64,000 bases of DNA from Symbiodinium natans (GCA_905221605.1 CAJNDS010001558.1:687001-751000), one strand, 5' to 3'; shown: positions 1 to 10,944, counted from the first letter of the stretch. The notes: generated by a model not told the origin, from the sequence alone. Made by a program: numbers and translations.

Positions 1-528
1 AAGCCTGCAAAACCCCTACACCGCAAGCCCTTCAACCCTAAACACGCTTATTAGCCCTAAAGCCCGAAAACCCGTAGCAAAAGCACATGAATAGGCCTCA
101 ACCTCTAAACAGGAACAAACCATCAGCCCCCGTACCCCTAAACCCCCTTAACACCCCTGAACCTCTAATCCTCCATATAGATTGCGGCTCCGCACCTTTT
201 TCGAATGGCTTATCGTGGTTTGACCGGTGAAAACGCGACAATCTCGAGGTTTTGTGCCTGCGGATCCGCCAAGCGCTTTTTTCATATGTCCATAATCACC
301 ACTGCCACCAGGCTTTCATGCTCGCGCGCGGGAGAACACTGCGCACAGCGGTTATTTTCGACGCAGCATGTGCTTTCCTGGCGACGACACGGCGCACGGC
401 GGCATGTTCGACACGCTCCACATGCGTCGTTCAGAGTCGTTGCTTTGTCAAGGAATCTGTCTTGACGACCTCTATCTCGCGAAAACACTGCGCACAGCGG
501 CTTTTTCGCGCTCGTCGCAAAGCATGTG

Positions 529-569
<41 letters not shown>

Positions 570-1100
570 CAGTCCTGAATGAAGCCCGGAACATGCAGGG
601 TAATCCTAAACCCTAAACCCTAAACCCCCTAAACCCTAAACCCTAAACCCTAAACCCCCCCCATACATGATTTTAAGGTATACTCCTTATTTGAGGAGGC
701 TAACCTGAGAATGAAGCGAGTGCACTTCTTCTGATGGGGGCTAGAGTATAAGGGTTTAGGGTTTCGGGTTTCGGGTTTAGGGCTAAGTTTTCAAGGCAGG
801 AATGACGGCGCTGCCGGACATCCTACCCCAACACCCCCCCCCCAAACCCAACCCCTCTAGCCTCAAACAACCTAAGCCCCAAACCCGCACGCCAAACCCC
901 AAACCTCCTGTAAAACCCCTGAGGCCTTGTAAAACCGTATCAAACCCTGCAACACCCCCCATAAAGCCCCTCTGAAATCTCCCTAACTCAACCCTAAACC
1001 TAGAGGGCACCCGAATTAAACTCTTGATAGTTATACCCCAATTAAACCCGAAACCCTAAACCCTAGACCCTAAACCCTAAACCCTAAACCCTAAACCCTG
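1..1100. other. Intergenic or intronic stretch, no supported gene
   Basis: Degenerate CCCTAAA arrays (1-170, 604-657, 1049-1110) enclose a GC-balanced unique segment at 180-530 and a run of 34 C at 534-567. Open frames in 205-570 overlap on both strands, have no recognisable motif, and the minus-strand one begins in the poly-C run read as polyglycine. I see no supported gene here. Confidence 0.6.
534..567. repeat. Poly-C homopolymer (34 nt)
   Basis: An uninterrupted run of 34 cytosines. Similar G/C runs occur at 5968-5993, 10448-10469, 45470-45489 and 61244-61277, each next to telomere-like repeats. Confidence 0.95.
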
Positions 1101-1466
1101 AACCCCAAACCGGGAGCCCAAGCTACCCGCCAAAACAACCCGCGGGGTGCCTGCCGCAGCCTTGGCTTGTTGCGGCTTCGGGTTGGCGGCACTCCGCAGC
1201 TTCTGCTGCTCCTGCCTGGGTAGAGGGCTTGGGGTTGAGGGTTTGGGGTTGAGGGTTGAGGGATTAGGGTTTAGGGTTTAGGGTTTAGGGCCAGGGTTTA
1301 GGGTTGAGGGTTGAAACCTTAGGGGAGATTGGGGGAGGGTTGCAAGGTTTCGGGGAGCGTTTCAGGCTTTAGCTTGAAGCGGGTGGGGGGTCTTCTTAGA
1401 CAGGGTTTTTTGGGGTTAAAGGAGCCCCGGTGATTCGACTCGAGATTACAAGATACCTTTCCCCAA

Positions 1467-1561
1467 AGAGCCCAATACCCCTTAAATAAAGAATATACCT
1501 TAAACCATATTCAGGCCCCCTTTTTTGTTTAAGGTCCATGCCTTAAGGGGTATTGGGCTCT
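1467..1561. repeat. Hairpin element with perfect 19-bp inverted repeats
   Basis: The arm at 1467-1485 (AGAGCCCAATACCCCTTAA) is the exact reverse complement of 1543-1561, around a 57-bp AT-richer loop. It has no coding capacity. It resembles a MITE or foldback element sitting between telomere-like arrays. Confidence 0.85.
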
Positions 1562-1619
1562 CTAAGTAGACTCTGTCATAAAAGCACTCCCATGGCGCTC
1601 GGAGCTCTTGCCTGAGCGC

Positions 1620-1716
1620 CCCACCACTTGACCATCAGGTCCTGGTGCTGCTGATGGTGCAAGGGCAGCTTCGGTACGTCGAAGGTCTGCTGCACCGAGG
1701 GCAGCAGCTCCACCTC
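1620..1716 (-). CDS. Candidate exon, possible 3' region of the long minus-strand gene
   Basis: Read on the minus strand after GGCAG|G and up to a GC donor, 97 bp stay open and encode 32 residues beginning EVELLPSVQQTF and ending DLMVKWW. The codon composition looks coding and unlike the flanking repeats. I do not recognise the domain. Membership in the REJ/polycystin-like gene is inferred only from strand and spacing. Confidence 0.42.
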
Positions 1717-2492
1717 CTGCCAGAGGTTCAAGCGCAGTGACGCCCGCTTAAGGTTGCACCAAGGGCTTCACACACTTCCAAAACGGGCCGCCTTTTAAAC
1801 CCTAAACCAGAAACCCTAAATCCCAAACCCTAAAGCTGAAGCCCTAGACTTGATGTTGCGGGTTTCAGGGTTCTAAATTTTAGGGTTTAGGGCTTCTTGG
1901 TCTCTTCTCTCCAGCCCCACCAGTCCCGGGAAACCCAAACCCTAACCCGCGTAGAACAAAACCTACCAAACCCCCCTCCCAAACCCCTGAGCCCCTGGAC
2001 CCCCTAAACCCCAAAGCCCCTGAGCCCCTGAACCCCCCTAAACCCCAAAGCCCCTGAGCCCCTGAACCCCCAAAGCCCCCGACCCCCAGGCCCCCCCAAG
2101 CAGTGCCTTCTTCGGCGGCTGCCGGATATCGGGATCTTGGCCCTGGCGTAGAGCTCCCCACTCCACCTGAACACACGAACAGAGAGTCTTACTGCAAGGG
2201 CTAGGTCTAAAGAGCACCTCAAACCCAAACCCTGAACCCCAAACCCTGAACCCTAATCCCTAAACCCTAAAACTCTGAACGGCAAATCACCCAGGGCGCC
2301 TGGGAATCCAAGCTTGTTGCCCTACACAGAAACCCACAACAGGCTACCAACCTCATGAGATAGCCACTGCAGCTCATCCGAGGCACCCAACATCTAGGGT
2401 TTAGGGTTTAGGGTTTAGGGTTTAGGGTTTAGGGTTTAGGGTTTAGGGTTTAGGGTTTAGGGTTTAGGGTTTAGGGTTTAGGGTTTAGGGTA

Positions 2493-2605
2493 TACTTGGA
2501 GGTTCATGGGTGGGTATAAGTAGGCTTATACATAGGGTAACTATACTTGTAACCTTACTAAGGTACTTATAACCCGCCCTACAACTACCCATGCACCTCC
2601 AAGTA
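2493..2605. repeat. Hairpin element, 18 of 19 matching arm bases
   Basis: TACTTGGAGGTTCATGGGT at 2493-2511 pairs with 2587-2605 with one mismatch. The loop holds a second imperfect palindrome (GGTATAAG against CTTATAACC). It is flanked on both sides by TTTAGGG arrays, as are the other hairpin elements here. Confidence 0.8.
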
Positions 2606-4110
2606 GGGTTTAGAGTTTAGGGTCCAGGGCTCAGGGCCTATATGGGGGGTTTACGATATTGGGGTGGTACCTTATTGGGGTCAATATTATAAGGGGCATA
2701 TACTAGGGGTCCCTTTTCGTAACCTCCAGATAAAGTAGCCCTAAACCCTAAACCCTAAACCCTAAACCCTCAATCGTTCGAGTTTAGGGCTTAGGGTTCA
2801 GTTCAGCGCCTGCCAGCCATAAAAGGCGTCCGACTTCTCCACAGTGGGGTTGGAATCCTGGCCACATGGCTACCCCGACACCGCTGGTAAGTTCAACCCG
2901 AAAGGATCTGGGGTTTGGGGGTTTAGGGTTTTTTTTTAACTGGAACCACCTTTTTTGGGCGGAACGGGTTTAGGGTTTAGGGTGTAGGGTTTAGGGTTAG
3001 GTCTAGGGTATATGGCTTAGGGCTTGGGGTACATGGCTGAGGGGTTTGGCCCTAAACCCTCAACCCTAAAACTGTTTTCCACAGGGCTTCCGGAGGAAAA
3101 AACGCAACAGTGATGAGGGTGTAGGCCGTGAGGGTTTAAGGGTTTTAGGGCTTAGGGCTCAGGGTTTAGGGTTTTGGGTTTAGGGTTTAGGGTCTAGGGT
3201 TTAGGGTCTAGGGTCTAGGGTCTAGGGTCTAGGGTTTCGGGTTTGGGGTCTCCGAGCTTGTGCAACAGGAGAGTGCCGGGCGCTGCGGTCTTCTTTGGGC
3301 ACAGGGGCTTGCCCTCTTCAGCTTACCGGCTCTTGGGAGGGATTAGGGAAGTCAGCGCCCCACACAGCTGCCTAAAAGGGGTTTAGGGTTTAGGGTTTAG
3401 GGTTTAGGGCTTAGGGGTTAAAGCTTAGGGGGAATATGACCGGGATATCTGGAACCTCAGTCCCTGTCCCCTACGAAGAACTGGTAAGCCAATGGCCGGC
3501 AAGCAGTCTTACAAGGGCATGTCCTAAACCCTAAACCCTAAACCCTAAACCCTAAACCCTAAACCCTAAACCCTAAACCCCACACCCTAAATCCTAAACC
3601 CTGAACCCAAACCCTGATGTCCTGCATGTGGACGTTCAACGGGAAGTTCACCCTATGCCTCGGCTGTTCTTTGGCTTGCTGGGCAGAAACAAACAAGGGT
3701 TAGGGTTTCGGGTTTTAGGGTTTAGGGTTTAGGAGTTGAGGGTTTAGTAAGGCTTCAGGCCTGCGTTCATGACCCCGCATTATGTTTGAGAGGCAAATCA
3801 TGGCCAAAATGTAGAGATTCATTGTCATCATCCATTTCCGTTGCATTTGGATTTGGCTTTAAACTGCTGTAATTAATGTTATCACCATTGAAGACATTGA
3901 ACAACAATACTCAATATTTACATTTACAAGTATTTACCATATTACATTGGGTGGAGCTTTGAATCAATATGTATCTAAACATTCAGTTACATTGCCAACT
4001 AACAATCTTGAAACCCTAAACCCTAAACCCCAAACCCCAAACCCCAAACCCTAAACCCTAAACCCTAAACCCTAAACCCTACGAAGCAAGGCCCGGCCAA
4101 CGCAAGGCCC
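2606..4110. other. Repeat-rich stretch without a supported gene
   Basis: Alternating TTTAGGG and CCCTAAA arrays with short unique pieces. A distinctly AT-rich unique block at about 3770-4005 has no open frame of note. A segment near 2640-2740 resembles one near 52940-53035 (both carry CATATACTAGG-type motifs) and may be a diverged hairpin element. Confidence 0.6.
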
Positions 4111-4113
4111 GGC

Positions 4114-4180
4114 CGCAGGGTCTCCAGCTCCTTCGTCTGGAGCACCTCGCGCACCGTGTTGACGATGTAGTAGAGGCGAC
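4114..4180 (-). CDS. Candidate exon (67 bp)
   Basis: The minus strand reads GAGAG|GT then CGC CTC TAC TAC, encoding RLYYIVNTVREVLQ followed by TKELETL, up to a GC donor. It begins with two bases and ends with two bases of split codons. No family is recognised. It sits between a CCCTAAA array on the left and a TTTAGGG array on the right, like many exons in this window. Confidence 0.5.
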
Positions 4181-4609
4181 CTCTCGGCTCTTCTCTGAAG
4201 GTATTTGGAGTTTAGGGCTTAGGGTTTAGGATTTCGGGTTTAGGGTTTAGGGTTTAGGATTTAGGGTTGAGGGTTTAGGGTTGAGGGTTTAGGGTTTAGG
4301 CTTGCTACATGATCTTTTTCGTCTGGGCCATGAATTGGGGAACCCTTACTATGTTCCCCTGAACTACCCTATGAGACCCAAGGGTCTCATACGTCAAAAC
4401 CCTTGAAAGAAGGTAAGGGACAGCTCTTCAAGACCTGCTGGGCCAATACCCACATTATAGTAATGGAAGCCCTTTTTGGGGCTTAGGGTTTATGGTTTAG
4501 GGTTCAGAAGGTTTAGGATTTAGGGTTTAGGGTTTAAGGAACCAAAACTGGATGGAAGGGAACCCTGAGCCCTTAATCCGAAAGGCTTTTGGTTTAGGGT
4601 TTAGGGTTT

Positions 4610-5007
4610 AAGGGTTTAGGGTTTAGGGCTTAGGGCTTAGGGCTTAGGGCTTAGGGCTTAGGGCTTAGGGCTTAGGGCTTAGGGCTTAGGGCTTAGGGCT
4701 TAGGGCTTAGGGCATAGGGCTTAGGGCTTAGGGCTTAGGGCTTAGGGCTTAGGGCTTAGGGCTTAGGGCTTAGGGCTTAGGGCTTAGGGCTTCGGGCTTA
4801 GGGCTTAGGGCTTAGGGCTTAGGGTTTAGGCTAAAGGTTTAGGGTTTAGGGTTTAAGGGTTTAAGGGTTTAAGGGTTTAAGGGTTTAAGGGTTTAAGGGT
4901 TTAAGGGTTTAAGGGTTTAAGGGTTTAAGGGTTTAAGGGTTTAAGGGTTTAAGGGTTTAAGGGTTTAAGGGTTTAAGGGTTTAAGGCTTTAAGGCTTTAA
5001 GGCTTTA
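4610..5007. repeat. Homogenised telomere-variant arrays (TTAGGGC)n then (TTTAAGGG)n
   Basis: About 30 copies of the heptamer TTAGGGC (about 4624-4820) are followed by about 17 copies of the octamer TTTAAGGG (about 4850-4985) and then a few copies of TTTAAGGC. Each block is internally uniform but differs from its neighbour, which implies local amplification of single variant units. Confidence 0.95.
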
Positions 5008-5599
5008 AGGACTGAGGATGTCCCAGGGTTGCAGGTTCAGAGGTCAGGAGCCATGCCGGGAAGCGTGACGCCTGACCAAGTCTCACGTGGAGGGGCGGTT
5101 CGCCCTAAATCCCCCAAAGGCTTTACCCGAAACCCTAAACCCTAAACCCTAAATCCTAAACCTTAAACCCTCCCGACAAAATAACTAGAAATTGCATATG
5201 GCACCCTTCTGAATTTTCCCAGGCTATTTGTCTAAACAGCTGACAAGCAGAGTTTAAGTACATTCATCCACAGCGCCAAATAGGCCAAATGCTCAATTTA
5301 CTTAACCTCAGGGGCCTTCCCACCCAAAGAGTCCCAGGAGGCCAGCCGAGGCCAGGAGGCCCAAAACAATTATAAACTAGGGTTTAGGGTTTAGGGTTTA
5401 GGTTTAGGGCTTAGGGAAAAAAAGAGTTCTAACAACCTTCGCTCAAAATTTTGGCTCGAAACTTTCGACCTGATGTCTAAAATGAAAACGGTTCCCTCAA
5501 CACGTTTCGCTCAAAACTTTGCGGGACCTATACCCTATACAATTTCTACAAACCCTAAACCCTCCCCCCTCAAAGCCCTAAGCCCTCCCTCAAATCTTG

Positions 5600-5688
5600 T
5601 CGGGGCCTTCGGCGTGCCGGGGGATGTCGCGCTCCCCGAGGAGCGCGTCCAGCTTTTCCCTCCAGTCATCGCTGTACTCGAGCTCCAC
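5600..5688 (-). CDS. Candidate exon, right end approximate
   Basis: The minus strand after GCAG|G reads GTG GAG CTC GAG TAC and stays open, encoding VELEYSDDWREKLDALLG and then about ten more residues. The donor is not certain (GC sites at several places near 5600). No domain recognised. Inferred to lie in the cytoplasmic part of the long gene because it is downstream of the transmembrane exon. Confidence 0.42.
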
Positions 5689-5965
5689 CTGCTGTTGAAG
5701 GGGGCTTGGGGTTTAGGGTTTAGGGTTCAAGGGTTTGGAGTTTGGGGTTTAGTGTTTAGGGCTTAGCGTACTCGAGCTCCACCTTGCCCAGGGCTTCAGA
5801 CAAACTTTTGGGGGATTTACACCAAATCCCCAAACCCCAATCCCAAGCCCTAAGCCCTAACCCTAAACCCTAAACCTTAAACCTAAAACCCTGAAGCCCC
5901 AACCACAGGCCCTAAGACCCTTGAGACCTCGGGGCTTAAGGTGTAGGGTTTAGGGTTCAGGAGAG

Positions 5966-5996
<31 letters not shown>

Positions 5997-6089
5997 AGGG
6001 GGACTAGCCTCAGGGACCTGCGAACCTCAGACCTCTCGGGCCGAAGATCTGCGGATTCAACGGAGTCCTAGCACCTTGAAACCCAAACC

Positions 6090-6177
6090 TTGGGATGCTT
6101 TTTTGTACTAACAAATGGAGGGGCGGGGGTACTATAATCCTTACTAAGGACTGCTAGTATGAGGGGGAACCTCCCAA
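6090..6177. repeat. Hairpin element of the TTGGGATG family
   Basis: It begins TTGGGATGCTT and ends GGGGGAACCTCCCAA, with internal GTACTA/TAGTAT and ATCC/GGAC pairing. Arm sequences match those of the elements at 9804-9926 and 10543-10646. The matching arm TTGGGATGCTCCCCC recurs alone near 6940-6955. Confidence 0.7.
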
Positions 6178-6743
6178 CTTGAAACCCTCAACGACCCCGA
6201 ACCTTATAAGCAACTGCAGAAGCCAAAGGCCTTCACAGAGAACGCCGACGGCCCTGGCGCCTGCGAGGTACATTCCCATCGGGACCCCCGACTAATGACT
6301 TTTTCAAACCCTAAACCCTGAACCCGAAAACCCATTCAAACCCTACAGCCAACGGTTTGGGGTTTGGGATTCAGGGCCCATCTCGCAGAACTCAGGGGCG
6401 CAAGCTATGTGGAATTGCGGGCTTCGCCCAGAACAGCAAGCGCCCGAATCAACCCCACTGCTATCAAACCTCTTTTGGCCAAAAGGGCTGGGCACCCCCA
6501 AAGACCCCTGAAATCCCGGACACCTTGCTGGGCGCATCCGGCACATTGAGGTTCTCCTTACAGCTGCGAGGAAGGCGTCAAACCAAATGTGCTTGAAGCC
6601 AACCCCCCCCCCCCAAAAGAAACCCATCATGGGGCCCCACTCGGGATCAACATCTCATGCTTCAGACACCCTAAACCCTAAACCCTAAACCCTAAGCCCT
6701 AAACCCTAAACCCTAAACCCCCAACGGAGTGCCCCCCCAAGGC

Positions 6744-6799
6744 TCTGGAGAGCTGGCGCCATGGTCCTCGATGGCCAAGGAGTCTTGGCTGCGAGAAGC
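6744..6799 (-). CDS. Weak candidate exon (56 bp)
   Basis: Minus strand after GGGCAG|G: an open 18-codon segment reading ASRSQDSLAIEDHG, ending at a GC donor in phase 2. It fits in phase after the exon ending at 7240. Short and without a recognised domain, so the call rests on splice grammar and codon use only. Confidence 0.33.
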
Positions 6800-7239
6800 C
6801 TGCCCAGAAGCTGGCGGCGGCTGTAGGGTTTAGGGTTTAGGGTTTAGGGTTTAGGGTTCAGGGTTCAGGGTTCAGGGTTCAGGGTTCAGGGTTTAGGGTT
6901 TAGCTTGATGAATGATCGTACTCTTGACTGCTGCCTCTTGGGATGCTCCCCCTTCTCACAGTCCTTAATAGGGATTTTCATAGGGGGTAGCATAAGAGTT
7001 GCCTCAGTCAGCTCAGCTACATGTCCATGATCACGCGTGAGACGCCGGCTTACCCCTAATTGCAGGTTCATGGTACTTATTAACCAACCATAGCTGCACT
7101 TATAACCCACTTATGAGCCCCTTAAGCGCCCTTCTATAGTTATCGTTGAGTTTTAAGTCCAATTATAGGGTTAACCCTAAACCCTAAACCCTAAACCCTA
7201 AACCCTAAACCCTAAACCCTGAACCTCCAAGTACCTGGC

Positions 7240-7338
7240 CTGGTGCTTCATCTCCACGATGGCGCTCTTGACGATGGTCGGGCGCTCGGCCCACTGCTTG
7301 GCCCAGTCCATGAACCGAGGATCCACCGGATCCTCCTC
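7240..7338 (-). CDS. Exon, 33 codons, probable cytoplasmic segment
   Basis: Minus strand CCCAG|GAG through CACCAG|GC is exactly 33 codons, phase 0 at both ends, encoding EEDPVDPRFMDWAKQWAERP and then TIVKSAIVEMKHQ. It joins in phase to the upstream exon at 7670-7726. The family is not recognised; the charged composition suits a cytoplasmic region. Confidence 0.6.
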
Positions 7339-7474
7339 CTGGGCTTCGGGGTTTAGGGTTTAGGGTTTAGGGCTTAGGGTTTAGGGTTTCGGGTTTCGGG
7401 TTTAGGGTTTAGGGTTTAGGGTCTAGGGCTTTAGATCCACCCAACTCAGAGTCCGCGGAACCTCTAAACTCCCG

Positions 7475-7645
7475 GCCCTAAACCCTAAACCCTAAACCCT
7501 AAACCCTCAACCCTAAACCCTCAACCCTAAACCCTAAACCCTAAACCTAAACCCTAACCCAAAACCCTAAACCCTACACGCTACACCCTAAACCCTAAAC
7601 CCTAAACCCTAAACCCTAAACCCTAAACCCTAAACCCTAACCCCC
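7475..7645. repeat. CCCTAAA array
   Basis: About 22 copies of CCCTAAA with scattered single-base variants (CCCTCAA, CCCTACA). Confidence 0.95.
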
Positions 7646-7669
7646 TGCTAATCGGCTAAATTGAGGCTC

Positions 7670-7726
7670 CTCAGGGTCGGGCTCCGAGAAGACGGCTTGA
7701 GACACGCTGGAGCGCCGCTTCTGCTC
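7670..7726 (-). CDS. Candidate exon, 19 codons
   Basis: Minus strand CCTCAG|GAG to CCTGAG|GA is 19 codons in phase 0, reading EQKRRSSVSQAVFSEPDPE. The donor would be GA, which dinoflagellates use. The basic then acidic composition is compatible with a cytoplasmic segment after the transmembrane exon at 8831-8931. No domain recognised. Confidence 0.45.
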
Positions 7727-7740
7727 CTGAGGGGCCATGT

Positions 7741-8490
7741 AGGGGTTTAGGGGTTCAGGGTTCAGGGTTTAGGGTTTAGGGGTTCAGGGTTTAGGGTTTA
7801 GGGGTGTAGGGGCTTACGGGTTTAGGGGTTCAGGGCTTTAGGGCTTTAGGGCTTTAGGGCTTTAGAGCTTTAGGGCTTTAGGGCTTTGGGGCTTTAGGGC
7901 TTTAGGGCTTTAGGGCTTTGGGGCTTTAGAGCTTTAGGGCTTTAGGGCTTTGGGGCTTTAGAGCTTTAGGGCTTTGGGGCTTTAGGGGTTTGGGGGTTTA
8001 GGGGTTTAGGGGTTTAGGGGTTTAGGGGTTTAGGGGTTTAGGGGTTTAGGGCTTTAGGGCTTTAGGGCTTTAGAGCTTTAGGGCTTTAGGGCTTTGGGGC
8101 TTTAGAGCTTTAGGGCTTTAGGGCTTTGGGGCTTTAGAGCTTTAGGGCTTTAGGGCTTTAGGGGTTTGGGGGTTTAGGGGTTTAGGGGTTTAGGGGTTTA
8201 GGGGTTTAGGGGTTTAGGGGTTTAGGGGTTTAGGGTTTAGGGGTTTACGGGTTTCGGGGTTTAGGGTTTAGGGTTTAGGGCTTTAGGGCTTTAGGGCTTT
8301 AGGGTTTTAGAGCTTTAGGGCTTTAGGGCTTTAGGGCTTTAGGGCTTTAGGGCTTTAGGGGTTTAGGGGTTTAGGGGTTTAGGGTTCAGGGTTTAGGGTT
8401 CAGGGCTTAGGGTTCAGGGTTTAGGGTTCAGGGCTTAGGGTTCAGGGTTTAGGAATTTAGGGGTTTAGGGGTTTACGGGTTTAGGGTTTA
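7741..8490. repeat. Higher-order telomere-variant array (GGGCTTTA / GGGGTTTA)
   Basis: Blocks of the octamers GGGCTTTA and GGGGTTTA alternate, including a repeated supermotif with GGGGCTTTAGAGCTTTA. The order of variants recurs (about 7840-7985 and again about 8050-8165), so multi-unit segments, not just single units, have been duplicated. Confidence 0.93.
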
Positions 8491-8830
8491 AGGTCTCGAT
8501 CATAGACAAAACTATCTTAACATGTCCTTGTGTGCTATATAAATACAAAATGCTTCTTAAGGGGGGGGGGGGGGTCGGGGAATGGAGCTTTCGAGGTTTG
8601 GGCGCAACCAGGGCTCATTCTGCGCGAAGCGATAGCATCCGTAGGAAAGCAGGGCGGCCACCCCTGCGCCACAGGTGACCTTGGCGCCCGGAAACCCAAT
8701 GATGCCTCCATGAGTCAATTCTGAAGTTTACCCTAAACCCCAAACCCCAAACCCCAAACCCAAAAACCCCAAACCCTAAACCCCAAACCTTCATTCCCAC
8801 CGGCTGTGCGGTTTAGGGGGGATCCTGAGC

Positions 8831-8931
8831 CAAGAGGCGAGCACGACCCAGACGAAGATCAGGAGGCCGCCAGTGACAGCCTCCTCTGCCGGGATCTTCA
8901 CGCGCTCGTAGATCGTGGTGGTGGTGAACTC
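8831..8931 (-). CDS. Exon with a predicted transmembrane helix
   Basis: Minus strand CTCCCAG|GAG to TCTTG|GC encodes EFTTTTIYERVKIPAEEAV followed by a hydrophobic stretch GGLLIFVWVVLASW that is long enough to span a membrane. It starts in phase 0 and ends with two bases. In polycystin-like proteins the first transmembrane helix follows the GPS region, and this exon lies downstream of the pre-GPS exons, so it could be that helix; this is inference. Confidence 0.6.
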
Positions 8932-9219
8932 CTGGGAGATGAAGTGCCCTTTAATGGGCTTAGGGTTTACAGTTTAGGGTTTAGGGTTTAGGGTTTAGGG
9001 TTTAGGGCTTAGGGCTTAGGGCTTAGGGCTTAGGGCTTAGGGCTTAGGGCTTAAGCTTAAAGATGGCTTAAGGGACCCTCAACTCCTGAAACCCTGAACC
9101 CGGAAGCCGCAATCCTGAGCCCCATAAGCAACACTTGCCAAGCAAGTAGCCAATAACGAAGCGGATGACAAGTAAAACAGCAAAAACACAAGAAGGAGAA
9201 TGACAATGATCATGATAAA

Positions 9220-9340
9220 AACCCTTCTCCCCCTCTCCTCCTCTCCCTCTCCCCCTCCCCCTGCCCTCCTCCCCCCCTGCCCTCCTCCCCCTCTCTCTCC
9301 CCTCCCCCCCTCCTCCTCGCCCTCTCCTGCCATGATCCTT
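9220..9340. repeat. Polypyrimidine tract
   Basis: About 120 bases on the plus strand made almost only of C and T (blocks such as CCCCCTCTCCTCCTCTCC). Open frames over it on both strands are low-complexity artefacts. Mirror-like purine/pyrimidine tracts of this length can form triplexes. Confidence 0.85.
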
Positions 9341-9568
9341 ATCAAAACTATCGTCGTCCTCCCCTTGCAACTCCTCATCCTCGTCTTCCTCGTCGTCGTC
9401 CTGGTCCTTATCCTCATCCTCACCATCCATCAACCAGAACCATATGGGGGTTTACGAGGCTAGGGGGATAGGACCCCCTTAACATAAGGACCCCCAAAAA
9501 GGGGTACCCCCCAATTGCGGAGGCCCCATATGACCATCTCTGGACTAACTTGTGGAACACCGAGGTGC

Positions 9569-9610
9569 TGGGCAGAAGTTCGTGGTGAACCACTCCAGGG
9601 AGTCGGCTCC
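9569..9610 (-). CDS. Candidate short exon (14 codons)
   Basis: Minus strand CTCAAG|GGA to TGCCCA|GC encodes GADSLEWFTTNFCP in phase 0 at both ends. An upstream TTTTCAG is an alternative acceptor. Too short for a family call. Confidence 0.38.
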
Positions 9611-9803
9611 CTTGAGGCAGGTCATGCTGAAAATGAGGGTCGGAAACCCGAAGCCTGAGGAAGCAGAGAGACTGAAGAGGGAGGGGGGAGGGGGGGAAGG
9701 TGGAGACCCTAAACCCTCAAACCTAAACGATAAACCCCCAAACCCTAAACCCTAAACCCTTTTCTTGGGTTTTGGGTTCCAGTTCACGGCTCAGGGGTTA
9801 GGA

Positions 9804-9926
9804 TTGGGATGTTCCCCCATAGAACTAGCTGTCCTCAACAGGGATCACAATACCCCTAAACCCTAAACCCTAAACCCTAAAAATAATCCCTAGTAAGGAC
9901 TGTTTATATCAGGGGGAACATCCCAA
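9804..9926. repeat. Hairpin element with a CCCTAAA array in its loop
   Basis: TTGGGATGTTCCCCC at the left and GGGGGAACATCCCAA at the right are perfect 15-bp inverted ends. Inner arms carry CTGTCCT/AGGACTG. The loop contains four CCCTAAA units (about 9854-9880) that the sibling element at 10543-10646 lacks. Confidence 0.85.
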
Positions 9927-10162
9927 GTCTACGAGTTCAGGGATCTTCTGAGCTTCTTAGGGTTTAGGGTTTAGGGTTTAGGCTTTAGGCTTAGGGTTTA
10001 GGGTTCAGGGTTCAGGGTTCAGGGTTCAGGGGTTCGGGGTTCGGGGTTCAGGGTTCAGGGTTCAGGGTTCAGGGTTTAGGGTTCCCTCTCCTGACCCCCA
10101 GCATCACCGCAAAAAACTCTAAACCCCCTCAAAGCTACACACCTCGCCCCCCCCCCCCAAAA

Positions 10163-10264
10163 AAAAAAAACACACACACACACACACACACACACGCATA
10201 TTATTTATGTAAATATAGACTGTAGATAGATAGATAGATAGATAGACAGATTATATCTATCTAT
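10163..10264. repeat. Microsatellites (CA)n and (TAGA)n
   Basis: A run of A then (CA) dinucleotides to about 10196, followed by a (TAGA) tetranucleotide tract at about 10224-10246. No gene. Confidence 0.9.
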
Positions 10265-10437
10265 AGAATAAACAAGCCCCCTATGTCCCCCCAAACCGCC
10301 TAAAACCCCCTGTCATTAAAAAAATAAAACCTCCGATGCAAAGCCAAACGGCAAGGAGACCGGCACTCCTGGCCCTCCCCCGGCTTGCTGCAGGCCCAGG
10401 TTCCTTCTGGCGTTTCTGTTTTTTGTTATTTGTTTTT

Positions 10438-10468
<31 letters not shown>

Positions 10469-10542
10469 GTTTAAGGGTTTCGGGTTTAGGGTTTAGGGTT
10501 CTGAGACCTTTTCTTTCTTTGCTGGCGCACTTTGGGTCATTT

Positions 10543-10646
10543 TTGGGATGCTCCCCCCTTTTGCTAACAGTCCTGAATAGGGAGTATAGTACCCCCCCGT
10601 ATTATAGTCCCTATCAAGACTGTTAGCATAAGGGGGAACATCCCAA
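10543..10646. repeat. Hairpin element of the TTGGGATG family, uninterrupted loop
   Basis: Arms TTGGGATGCTCCCCC and GGGGGAACATCCCAA, with inner arms GCTAACAGTC and GACTGTTAGC that are exact complements. It is the best-preserved copy and serves as the reference for the family. Confidence 0.88.
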
Positions 10647-10874
10647 GTTGGTGCTCTTTAGGTTATTTCTGTAATCGGCATAATTCATGGTGTCTTGGGT
10701 GTTTCTTCAGATGACGGGGGAGGGGGGGAGGGGGGAACGATTGAGGGTTTGGGGGTTTAGAAGCAGATTTTAGGGCTTAGGTTTTCGGGCTCGGGGTGGT
10801 GGGGAAGGAACTTCGCCAGCACGAGGGGGGAGGTGGGGTTGAACCCTAAACCCTAAACCCTAAACCGGTCCTGC

Positions 10875-10944
10875 GGGGGGATCGGGCAACAGGCTCTCGT
10901 TGCAGGAAACCACGTAGACCGGTGGCAGGCTCGGCACGAAGAAC
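10875..10944 (-). CDS. Candidate exon (70 bp)
   Basis: Minus strand GCCCAG|G then TTC TTC GTG, open for 23 codons (FFVPSLPPVYVVSCNESLLP), to a GC donor in phase 0. It contains one N-glycosylation sequon (NES), so an extracellular position is plausible. No domain recognised. Confidence 0.45.

Noticed and set aside
282-569. A minus-strand frame beginning with polyglycine
   Set aside because: The start is the poly-C run and the remainder has no motif and overlaps two equally open plus frames.
5445-5460. AAAATTTTGGCTCGAA as a relic of the dinoflagellate spliced leader
   Set aside because: Only the TTTTGGCTC core agrees; the leader's 5' half and its CAAG end are missing, and no gene follows.
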